Shown here: in pieces, positions 1 to 5,295 of the stretch
How the letters are laid out: every line of letters begins with the position of its first letter
Position numbering within the stretch: the stretch's first letter is position 1
Assembly: GCA_050245975.1 (NCBI GenBank)
Contig: JBFWWW010000210.1
Coordinates: 1 to 5,937, forward strand
Origin: JBFWWW01 sp050245975
GTDB taxonomy: Bacteria > Pseudomonadota > Alphaproteobacteria > Rhizobiales > Hyphomicrobiaceae
Direction: 5' to 3'
Length of the DNA: 5,937 nt
Notes under the pieces: generated by a model
The model's input: only the letters and a program-made list of their open reading frames with translations
The model's database searches: none
Told to the model about the DNA's origin: nothing
Program-made: the position numbers and the translations under genes

Positions 1-432
1 GAGGAAGAGGCGAGCGTCTGGTTCGGCACCACCATACGCGGCGACAACGAGCTGATCACGATCGGGCCGCGCGCCAATGTCCAGGACGGCTGCACCTTGC
101 ACACCGACCCGGGCTATCCGCTCACCATCGGCGAGGACTGCACCATTGGCCACATGGTGATGCTGCACGGCTGTACGATCGGCCGCGGCAGCCTTGTCGG
201 CATCGGCTCGATCATTCTCAACGGGGCGAAAATCGGCGAGGATTGCCTGATTGGCGCCCATTCGCTGATCCCCGAGGGAAAGGAAATCCCGTCGCGATCG
301 GTGGTGATGGGCTCGCCCGGCAAAATCGTGCGCCAACTCGGCGATGCCGATGTGGCTCGACTGCGCCGGGCGGCCGAATTCTATGTCGCGAATTGGAAGC
401 GGTTCGGCGCCGGCATGAAGCCGCAGACCTAG
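1..432 (+). CDS. gamma-class carbonic anhydrase family protein (5' end missing)
   Basis: The reading frame is open from the first base to a TAG at 430-432, giving 143 visible residues; the N-terminus lies outside the window. The protein shows hexapeptide-repeat sequence (repeats such as LTIGED, CTIGHM, CTIGRG, AKIGED), which folds as a left-handed beta-helix. The three zinc-ligand histidines of the gamma carbonic anhydrase family are present at visible residues 34 (TLHTD), 51 and 56 (GHMVMLHGC). The family residues Arg13 and Asp15 (RGDN) and Gln28 (NVQD) are also there. Members of the YrdA/PaaY/CaiE-like branch are about 170-180 residues, so roughly 30 residues are missing. The expected role is a cytosolic trimeric enzyme for reversible CO2 hydration, but many relatives have no proven activity and could be acyltransferase-like. 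It converges on the peptidase gene with 15 bases between the stop codons. Confidence 0.93.
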   Translation, partial: EEEASVWFGTTIRGDNELITIGPRANVQDGCTLHTDPGYPLTIGEDCTIGHMVMLHGCTIGRGSLVGIGSIILNGAKIGEDCLIGAHSLIPEGKEIPSRSVVMGSPGKIVRQLGDADVARLRRAAEFYVANWKRFGAGMKPQT

Positions 433-447
433 CCTGGCCGTGTCACT

Positions 448-1089
448 TCAGCGATTGCGAACGCCGGCAAGCGGAACAGGCGTGTTGGCCTGCGCCGGAT
501 CGAGCGACATCCAGACGCGCGGATCGAGGTAGGACTGGCGCATCACGTAGCGGTACGGCGTCCGGTACCACGGCTTCACTTCGTCGTTCTTGTTGTCCAG
601 GATCAGGTCGCCGATCTGCGTGCGCGCGGTCAGGACCGCGTGGCCTTCGCCCTTCTCGTCGCGAACGACCGTCATGAGCAGCGCGCTCGCGGGCCAGCCG
701 CGCGCGATAAGCCGTTTGCGCTTGAGCAACGCATAGTCCTCGCAGTCGCCGCGGTCGGTCGGAATGGTCCAGTATTCCGTCTGGCCGTAGATCTCCATAT
801 CGGTCGCGGGCTCGATCTCACGGTTGACGGCCCGATTGACCGTGTCGAGCTCGCTCAGCCGGTCGGGATCGGCCGGCATGCGCTGCTCGACGAGCGACGT
901 GTCGGCGCATTCCCGCGGCATGCGATTGCAGAAGAGCACGAAGCCGTAGGGGGGCTGGGCAATGCTGTAAACGCGCATGAATGCGGATTTGTCAGGCACG
1001 CGGGACGGCGTCTGGCCATCCGCTCCGGCCACCGTGGAAAGGCCGAAGCTGCAAAGATACGCCACTGACAAAACGCGCAATACTCTCAT
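448..1089 (-). CDS. exported transglutaminase-like cysteine peptidase (BTLCP, peptidase family C93)
   Basis: A 213-residue protein with an N-terminal signal peptide: basic MRVLR, a hydrophobic stretch to about residue 20, and an Ala-Gly-Ala cleavage site at 21-23. It is therefore predicted to be periplasmic. The catalytic triad of the bacterial transglutaminase-like cysteine peptidases is visible as Cys116 (GDCEDYALLK), His150 (GEGHAVLT) and Asp165 (LILDNK). Asp115 and Glu117 flank the cysteine in the same way as the calcium ligands of LapG. LapG cleaves surface adhesins in Pseudomonas; most alphaproteobacterial homologues have unknown substrates, and no large adhesin gene is visible here. 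The start is uncertain. ATG at 1089 fits the signal peptide but has only a weak GGTGG-like site, while an AAGGA at 1104-1108 is better spaced (5 bases) for an in-frame GTG at 1098, which would add three residues. The gene lies 71 bases downstream of the PilZ gene on the same strand. Confidence 0.92.
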   Translation of the reverse strand: MRVLRVLSVAYLCSFGLSTVAGADGQTPSRVPDKSAFMRVYSIAQPPYGFVLFCNRMPRECADTSLVEQRMPADPDRLSELDTVNRAVNREIEPATDMEIYGQTEYWTIPTDRGDCEDYALLKRKRLIARGWPASALLMTVVRDEKGEGHAVLTARTQIGDLILDNKNDEVKPWYRTPYRYVMRQSYLDPRVWMSLDPAQANTPVPLAGVRNR

Positions 1090-1160
1090 CGCACCCACCA
1101 ACGTCCTTGCCCTAAACGCCCTGGTTCCGATTTCGTTGCATGGCGATGCGTCACCCGCTT

Positions 1161-1790
1161 TCAGCCGAAGTAGCGGCGCAGCGCGGTTGGATTCTGAACG
1201 TCGATGAACTGAACACCGATGCCGGTCTCGTGGTGGCGCATGACGCGCCCGCGAAGTTTGCCCAGCACGACCTCCGTGCCGATCTGCGGCCGCGCCGGGG
1301 TGCCGATGGATGCGCCGGAAATGGAGACGTCGAGAACGCTGCAAGGCACGACGATCCCCTCGGCCAATGTGAGGGTGGAGGAGCGGTTGTTCGGCGCCAC
1401 GCGCTCATGGCGACGTTCCTCGGCGCCGCCGATGACGCTGCGATTGAGCAGCCAGGTGAGCTGGGCGGCGAGTTTCTCGCGCTTATGCGGGGTGATGGCA
1501 AACTTCAGCGCGAAACCGCCGTCGAACGTGCGCGCGACCGTTCCTTCGAGCCCGCCCACGTGGTCGATGTAGGCGACAATGCGTTCGTCGGGTTCCACGG
1601 TGCTGGGGGTCAGGACTGCGACCCCGCCGATCGAGATATCCCGAACCTTGCAGGGGTATTCCTGTCGGTCGGTGCGCATGAAGCGCCCGAGCAGGGTGAC
1701 CGCAACACGCTTGTGCCTGCGCCGGTCAGGCACAATGCGGGTCAGAGGACCTTGCGGTCTGCGCGCGAAGGATGCCGTGCTCGTGCTCAT
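1161..1790 (-). CDS. tandem PilZ-domain protein, predicted cyclic di-GMP receptor
   Basis: A 209-residue cytosolic protein made of two PilZ domains. Domain 1 spans about residues 22-118 and domain 2 about 124-209. Each has the two c-di-GMP-binding motifs of the family. In domain 1 these are RxxxR at Arg24/Arg28 (RRHKR) and D-x-S-x-x-G at Asp51, Ser53 and Gly56. In domain 2 they are Arg126/Arg130 (RRHER) and Asp154, Ser156 and Gly159 (DVSISG). Both domains therefore look able to bind ligand. There is no signal peptide or membrane segment, and no catalytic or DNA-binding domain is seen, so the output is unknown. The ATG at 1790 gives a short N-terminal tail before the first RxxxR; no strong Shine-Dalgarno sequence precedes it. 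It lies between the PAS gene (163 bases upstream) and the exported peptidase gene (71 bases downstream), all on the minus strand, and may be co-transcribed with the peptidase. Confidence 0.92.
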   Translation of the reverse strand: MSTSTASFARRPQGPLTRIVPDRRRHKRVAVTLLGRFMRTDRQEYPCKVRDISIGGVAVLTPSTVEPDERIVAYIDHVGGLEGTVARTFDGGFALKFAITPHKREKLAAQLTWLLNRSVIGGAEERRHERVAPNNRSSTLTLAEGIVVPCSVLDVSISGASIGTPARPQIGTEVVLGKLRGRVMRHHETGIGVQFIDVQNPTALRRYFG

Positions 1791-1903
1791 CGCACCATCG
1801 AGTTCTTGGCGGCGGCTGCGCCCGCGCGCAAGACGGGACGCCGGCCGCGGCAGCCGGGCCTGGTCGAAAAGATACGGTGGAGTATGCGGGGAGGGCGCTT
1901 AAG

Positions 1904-1927
1904 GAAACGCTAAGCGGCAGCCGTTTC
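1904..1927. repeat. inverted repeat between the PAS and PilZ genes
   Basis: Arms GAAACG (1904-1909) and CGTTTC (1922-1927) are perfectly complementary across a 12-base loop. On the minus strand the hairpin begins 27 bases past the PAS stop codon and is followed by a short pyrimidine run (CTT). It could be a weak terminator for the PAS gene, but the stem is only six pairs and there is no true T tract. The rest of the 163-base gap (1791-1953) shows nothing else I can support. Confidence 0.25.
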
Positions 1928-1953
1928 TGAGACGAATGAGACCGTTGGCGGTG

Positions 1954-2562
1954 TCAGGACTTGCCTGTGGCACCGGATCGGCCACCGTCGAGCACGCGAA
2001 AGCGACGCTGCTGGAAGTAAACCGTCTTGCCTCCGGTATCGGTATCGACGCCGACCTGGGTCGGTGCTCCGTCGGGCCACACGACGGCGTGATCGACCAG
2101 CAACTTGCTGACCAGCCGCTCGGTGCCGAGCCAGGGTGGCGACGTCAATGTGCTCATCGCCCCGAGGATGCGGTTGACGCTTTTGTCCGTATGCATGAGG
2201 GGCAGGAGGACGGCTTCGAAAGCGACGCGATGGCGCCAGTCCGAACTCGCCTCGAAAGTCAGCACCAGGACCCCGCCGCGTTCGCAGACGGCGGCAAGGT
2301 CGGCCTCGAGCGCCAGACGGTCGGCATCGGTCCAGAATTGCAGGAAATTGGTGCCGCGCAGCTCTGCGCCGAACTGGTCGCAAAGCCGTGTGCCGGCGAT
2401 GCGGAACCGGAATGTCTCGGCGTCCGCCCGTTCGAGAATGAACGTCTCTGCGAGGATCGGCGCAATGCGCGCCGGCTCGATCTCGAAGCGGCGGGGCGCG
2501 AGGCGGCTGCCGCGCACCTCGTTCCAGTATTCATACAGGCTCTGGCTTGTCCGCTGCTTCAT
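1954..2562 (-). CDS. PAS domain-containing protein of the PAS_5 (DUF1457) type
   Basis: A 202-residue soluble protein. Its N-terminal part (YEYWNEVRGSRLAPRR, then the helix and strand ending in ETFILE at residues 40-44) matches what I recall of the alphaproteobacterial PAS_5 family. The PAS fold probably covers about residues 10-145, including FRFRIAGTRLCDQFG (51-65) and the strand with FEAVLLPLM (115-123). The remaining tail of about 55 residues is polar and ends in a Gly/Ser/Lys-rich stretch. No kinase, GGDEF, EAL or helix-turn-helix is attached, so this is a stand-alone sensory or scaffold domain; ligand and partner are unknown. The ATG at 2562 is supported by the family-like beginning MKQRTSQSLYEYW, but no clear Shine-Dalgarno sequence precedes it. 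A possible small upstream gene overlaps its first 32 bases and could couple its translation. The gene is followed on the same strand by the PilZ gene. Confidence 0.85.
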   Translation of the reverse strand: MKQRTSQSLYEYWNEVRGSRLAPRRFEIEPARIAPILAETFILERADAETFRFRIAGTRLCDQFGAELRGTNFLQFWTDADRLALEADLAAVCERGGVLVLTFEASSDWRHRVAFEAVLLPLMHTDKSVNRILGAMSTLTSPPWLGTERLVSKLLVDHAVVWPDGAPTQVGVDTDTGGKTVYFQQRRFRVLDGGRSGATGKS

Positions 2563-2698
2563 CCGGGTTGCCGTCTTGCTTCTTATCGATACCCCCGATC
2601 GCCGCCAGCGTTTCCGGATCCTTTCCGGTGTGCCGATTTGAAACGGCGCCGCGGCTGCGGTTCGGGGCTAAGCGTGAGGGGAGCACTTTCCGTGCCAT
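2531..2698 (-). CDS. possible small protein, 55 residues, overlapping the PAS gene start
   Basis: A short open frame from ATG at 2696-2698 to TGA at 2531-2533. It fills most of the space upstream of the PAS gene and overlaps that gene by 32 bases in another frame. The product has a basic N-terminal half (starting MARKVLPSRL) and an acidic, Asp/Glu/Lys/Pro-rich C-terminal half (GIDKKQDGNPDEAADKPEPV). That half reads like real coding sequence rather than the Arg/Pro/Ala runs of chance frames in this DNA. An AAGG lies four bases before the ATG, and an in-frame TAA two codons upstream fixes the start. Third codon positions are about 65% G+C, which is not diagnostic. I recognise no family. It could be spurious; the long overlap with the PAS gene argues against it, while the poor ribosome site of the PAS gene argues for coupling. 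Confidence 0.35.
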   Translation of the reverse strand: MARKVLPSRLAPNRSRGAVSNRHTGKDPETLAAIGGIDKKQDGNPDEAADKPEPV

Positions 2699-2700
2699 GG

Positions 2701-2723
2701 AGCCTTAGGCGGGCTATAAGGCT
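2701..2723. repeat. inverted repeat in the divergent PAS/rhomboid intergenic region
   Basis: Arms AGCCTTA (2701-2707) and TAAGGCT (2717-2723) pair perfectly over seven bases across a nine-base spacer. The element lies just upstream of the candidate small minus-strand gene (its AAGG ribosome site is inside the right-hand part of the hairpin on that strand). It ends 36 bases before the rhomboid TTG. It could be an operator serving both directions or a leader hairpin. No convincing -35/-10 pair was found beside it. Confidence 0.35.
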
Positions 2724-2747
2724 GCCGGCAAACCAGGCCCCGAGCCC

Positions 2748-2752
2748 GAGGA
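2748..2752 (+). promoter_or_regulatory. ribosome binding site deciding the rhomboid TTG start
   Basis: GAGGA, seven bases before the TTG at 2760. In this frame the only stop-free upstream codons (from 2709) contain no ATG, GTG or other TTG, so this site and the TTG fix the start. Confidence 0.65.
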
Positions 2753-2759
2753 CAAGCTC

Positions 2760-3485
2760 TTGCAGCGCCGTGAACCCATCCTGAATGTGCCGGCCGTCGT
2801 GCTCTGGATGCTGGCCCTGATGGTGGCGATACAAGCCGGTCGAGAGTTTCTCGACGATGACACCGAAATGCGCTGGCTGGTCCTGCTGGCCTTCATACCG
2901 GAGCGAACCGTCAGCGCGACGAGTGACATCCCGGGAGGCATGCTGGCCGGCCTGACCTCGTTGGTCACGCACCAGTTCCTGCACGGCGACTGGGTGCATA
3001 TCGGCATCAATTCCGCATGGTTTCTGGCGTTCGGAACCCCAGTGGCTCGCCGCCTCGGCGCGGCCCGTTTCGTCCTCTTTTTCATTCTGTCAGGTGTCGC
3101 CGGAGCCCTCTTCTTCCTGCTCATCGAAGGCGCGACCGAGGCGCTTCTGGTGGGAGCCTCGGGTGCGATCGCGGGCCTGATGGGGGCGACCTTCAGGTTC
3201 CTGTATTCCGCGCTCGACCGTGGGGCGATCGGGGAGCGGGACGGAATGCAATCCGTGCCGGTAACGCCGCTTTCCGAGGCCCTTCGCGATCGCAGGATCC
3301 TGATCGCATCGGCCCTCTGGGTGGCTGTCAATCTCGTCATGGCCTGGGGCGCCGCGGGAGTATTGACAGAGAGCGGCGCGATCGCCTGGCAAGCGCACCT
3401 CGGCGGCTTCTTCTTCGGACTGCTGACGTACGGTCTTTTTGATGCAGCGCATCAACCGTCGATGCCCGTCACGGGCGCACGCTGA
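2760..3485 (+). CDS. rhomboid-family intramembrane serine protease
   Basis: A 241-residue polytopic membrane protein. Six hydrophobic segments are visible at about residues 9-26, 61-75 with 78-95, 102-122, 127-147, 180-200 and 207-228. The catalytic dyad is Ser134 in GASGAIAGLMGA and His213 in AHLGG. The conserved His/Asn cluster of the second helix is present (His75, His80, Asn84 in FLHGDWVHIGIN). The enzyme cleaves transmembrane substrates within or near the inner membrane; no substrate is suggested by the neighbours. The start is TTG at 2760, backed by a well-spaced GAGGA and by the N-terminal REPILNVPAVVL, which resembles relatives; beginning at a later ATG would delete part of the first membrane helix. 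It diverges from the PAS gene and is followed after 186 bases by the CBS gene on the same strand. Confidence 0.93.
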   Translation: MQRREPILNVPAVVLWMLALMVAIQAGREFLDDDTEMRWLVLLAFIPERTVSATSDIPGGMLAGLTSLVTHQFLHGDWVHIGINSAWFLAFGTPVARRLGAARFVLFFILSGVAGALFFLLIEGATEALLVGASGAIAGLMGATFRFLYSALDRGAIGERDGMQSVPVTPLSEALRDRRILIASALWVAVNLVMAWGAAGVLTESGAIAWQAHLGGFFFGLLTYGLFDAAHQPSMPVTGAR

Positions 3486-3529
3486 GCTTGCGCCCGACCG
3501 TCAACTGCCCGACACTGGAGCCAGCGCGG

Positions 3530-3555
3530 GCCGGACGTCCCGCGACGCCGGACGT
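3530..3555. repeat. 9-bp direct repeat in the rhomboid-CBS gap
   Basis: GCCGGACGT occurs at 3530-3538 and again at 3547-3555, a period of 17 bases. Spacing of about one and a half helical turns could fit a binding site, but in DNA this GC-rich a chance origin is quite possible. Confidence 0.25.
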
Positions 3556-3581
3556 GGTTGAGCACGTCTTGATGAGCCCGC

Positions 3582-3597
3582 CGGCAGGAGGCTGCCG
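3582..3597. repeat. short hairpin downstream of the rhomboid gene
   Basis: CGGCAG (3582-3587) and CTGCCG (3592-3597) form a perfect six-pair stem with a four-base GAGG loop, about 97 bases after the rhomboid stop. No T tract follows, so it does not qualify as an intrinsic terminator. The rest of 3486-3658 shows no supported gene or promoter. Confidence 0.25.
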
Positions 3598-3658
3598 AAG
3601 CCGCGCCATGGGGGCGGAGGGATGCGCGGCAATGGTGCTTCCGAGCCAGCGGGGCTAT

Positions 3659-3663
3659 GGAGG
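3659..3663 (+). promoter_or_regulatory. ribosome binding site deciding the CBS gene start
   Basis: GGAGG eight bases before the ATG at 3672. It overlaps an earlier in-frame ATG (3657), which itself lacks a good upstream site. The 3672 start is therefore preferred. Confidence 0.6.
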
Positions 3664-3671
3664 GCCTGTCC

Positions 3672-4103
3672 ATGAATGTGATTTCGATCCTTAAGCTCAA
3701 AGGCCGCGCCGTCACGACCACGACGCCGACCACGCTGCTGATCGAGGGTGCACGGAAGCTTGCGTCGAAAAAGATCGGTGCACTGGTTGTTGTCGGGTCT
3801 GATGGCAATGTCGCAGGCATCCTGTCCGAGCGCGATGTCGTGCGGGCGATCGCCGAGCACGGTGCTGATGCGCTGAACCGGCCGGTCAGCACCGTCATGA
3901 CGGCTGCGGTGGTTACTTGCAGCGAGGCCGACACGCTGGATCAGCTCATGGAGCAGATGACGGCGCGGCGCTTCCGCCATCTGCCCGTGGTGACGGACGG
4001 TGCCCTTGTGGGGATCGTGTCGATCGGCGACGTGGTGAAACATCACATCGCCGAGGTTGAAATGGAAGCGAGCGCGATGCGCGACTACATCGCCCAGGGC
4101 TAG
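3672..4103 (+). CDS. stand-alone CBS-domain pair protein
   Basis: A 143-residue cytosolic protein consisting almost entirely of two CBS domains (about residues 8-65 and 72-130), which together form one Bateman module. Both show the typical end-of-domain pattern: GILSERDVVRAI with Ser52 and Asp55, and GIVSIGDVVKHH with Ser117 and Asp120. Asp residues in this position contact the ribose of bound adenine nucleotides in many CBS proteins. Such modules commonly bind AMP, ATP, SAM or NAD and regulate a partner; no enzyme or transporter domain is fused here, and the partner is unknown. The C-terminus (MEASAMRDYIAQG) is of the kind seen in short alphaproteobacterial CBS proteins. It lies 186 bases after the rhomboid gene and converges on the patatin gene with 36 bases between stops; I see no strong terminator in that gap. 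Confidence 0.92.
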   Translation: MNVISILKLKGRAVTTTTPTTLLIEGARKLASKKIGALVVVGSDGNVAGILSERDVVRAIAEHGADALNRPVSTVMTAAVVTCSEADTLDQLMEQMTARRFRHLPVVTDGALVGIVSIGDVVKHHIAEVEMEASAMRDYIAQG

Positions 4104-4139
4104 CGCCGAATACCTGGCGGATCGGAACCGCGTGCCGGA

Positions 4140-5111
4140 TCAGCTCGCGTGCAGCGCGCGTGCGGGCGTCTGGCGGCGGATGCTGATTTCGCGCGCGATG
4201 TCTTCGACGCAGCGCTGTGCAGCGGTTTTTCCGGTCTCGATCAGGCCTTCCGCCCGATGGAAGTCGAAAAGACCGTAGGAACCGAGGCGCGGCGAAATGA
4301 TCGCGTCTGGCGGATCGCCGGCGAGACGCGAGCGGGCGATGCGATCCTGGACGATGTTGAAGGCCTCGAGCATGACGGTCGAAATGCCGGGTCCGGAAGT
4401 GCCGTCGCTATTGCCGAAGAACTGGCGCTGCAGCAGACGCTTCATCGCGCGGCCGTTGCGGCGGAACAGATTGCCTTCGCTGATCGGGTCGGTGTCGGTG
4501 AGGTCCATGGGCTCGGCGACGACCGGCTCGGGATTGGTGATGATGGTGCCGCGCACGCCGATATCGGCATTCAGGTTCACCGCGATCACGTAGCGTGCGC
4601 CCAGAGCGCGGCAAACGGACACCGGAATGGGGTTTACGAGGGCGCCGTCGAACAGCCAGCGGCCATTGATGTTGACGGGCCGGAAGATGCCGGGCAGGGC
4701 GTAGGAAGCACGCATCGCCTCGACGAGATGTCCGCGGGACAGCCAGATTTCGTGGCCGGTGCCGATCTCGGTGGCGACGGCCACATAGCGGCGGGGCAGG
4801 TCCTCGATGGCGAGGTCATGCAAATGCGAGTCCAGCAGTCCGCACAGACGCTGGCCGGAAATAAGCCCGGCGCCGCCAAAATTCAGGTCGAGGTAACCCA
4901 GCACCTTGCGGCGCGTCAGCTCGAGGGCGAAGCGCTCGACGGCATCGAGCTCGCCGGCGGCGTAGCAGCCTCCGACGACAGCGCCGATAGAGGTGCCGAC
5001 GACGATATCCGGATGGATCCCGGCTTCGGCCAAAGCCCGGAGGACACCGATGTGGGCCCATCCCCGCGCCGCCCCTCCGCCCAGCGCGACAGCAACCTTG
5101 CACTGGCTCAT
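4140..5111 (-). CDS. patatin-like phospholipase (RssA-like)
   Basis: A 323-residue protein with the complete patatin catalytic set. The oxyanion-hole glycine loop is GGGAARG at 11-17, the nucleophile is Ser41 in GTSIG, and the catalytic Asp155 is in the DGA motif followed by LVNPIPV. The family is a Ser-Asp dyad lipid acyl hydrolase (phospholipase A or lysophospholipase). No signal peptide or secretion domain is visible, so it is probably cytosolic or membrane-associated. The C-terminal third (about residues 195-323) is variable and has no recognised domain. The ATG at 5111 begins the compact MSQCKVAVAL strand that leads into the glycine loop and has a G-rich site (GGGGG) five bases upstream. 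A TTG at 5189 would add 26 residues but lacks a ribosome site. The gene lies 184 bases downstream of hisI and may have its own promoter. Confidence 0.93.
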   Translation of the reverse strand: MSQCKVAVALGGGAARGWAHIGVLRALAEAGIHPDIVVGTSIGAVVGGCYAAGELDAVERFALELTRRKVLGYLDLNFGGAGLISGQRLCGLLDSHLHDLAIEDLPRRYVAVATEIGTGHEIWLSRGHLVEAMRASYALPGIFRPVNINGRWLFDGALVNPIPVSVCRALGARYVIAVNLNADIGVRGTIITNPEPVVAEPMDLTDTDPISEGNLFRRNGRAMKRLLQRQFFGNSDGTSGPGISTVMLEAFNIVQDRIARSRLAGDPPDAIISPRLGSYGLFDFHRAEGLIETGKTAAQRCVEDIAREISIRRQTPARALHAS

Positions 5112-5196
5112 CACAGCCCCCGTCCGTCTCCAGAGGCGCCCTTTGACGGGGCGCTCGTTGGCGCAGTTCGCACTGGCCTTCTCATCCAATTCTAAC

Positions 5197-5222
5197 CGGT
5201 AGGGATTAAACCCGGGCTACCG
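5197..5222. repeat. inverted repeat upstream of the patatin gene
   Basis: CGGTAG (5197-5202) and CTACCG (5217-5222) are perfectly complementary across a 14-base loop that contains GGG and CCC runs able to pair in part. It lies between hisI and the patatin gene, about 85 bases before the patatin ATG. It could be an operator or part of a hisI terminator; no T tract follows on the minus strand. Confidence 0.3.
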
Positions 5223-5261
5223 AACGGTTAACGCTCGATTGCTGCCTAAGTCGCAATGGGT

Positions 5262-5275
5262 CGGGAAAGTTCCCG
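5262..5275. repeat. near-perfect palindrome just downstream of hisI
   Basis: CGGGAA (5262-5267) and TTCCCG (5270-5275) flank two bases, making a 14-base palindrome. Outside it CGCA (5253-5256) and TGCG (5278-5281) could extend the pairing after internal mismatches. On the minus strand it starts 20 bases past the hisI stop. It could form a hairpin protecting or ending the folE-hisI transcript, or be a protein-binding site for patatin expression. Confidence 0.35.
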
Positions 5276-5295
5276 TGTGCGGGTCCGGAGGCGCC

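Noticed and set aside
1090..1344. N-terminal extension of the peptidase frame up to 1344
   Set aside because: The extension is Arg/His-rich, overlaps the PilZ gene antiparallel to no purpose in another frame, and would bury the signal peptide.
1140..1913. 257-codon plus-strand open frame opposite the PilZ gene
   Set aside because: The opposite strand encodes two clear PilZ domains; the plus-strand product has no motif.
2563..2759. Sigma-70-like or EcfG-type promoter in the divergent region
   Set aside because: TATAAG at 2715-2720 has no acceptable -35 at 16-18 bases, and no GGAAC-N16/17-CGTT pair was found.
1936..2784. 282-codon plus-strand open frame opposite the PAS gene
   Set aside because: No domain is recognisable and it runs into the rhomboid start region in another frame. 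The PAS protein on the minus strand explains the open frame.
4104..4139. Terminator between the convergent CBS and patatin genes
   Set aside because: Only four-base complementary arms (such as CGCC/GGCG) are present and there is no T tract on either strand.
4149..5195. 348-codon plus-strand open frame opposite the patatin gene
   Set aside because: It is the antisense shadow of the patatin gene, which has all catalytic motifs. The antisense product shows no recognisable family, and long antisense frames are common in high-GC coding DNA.
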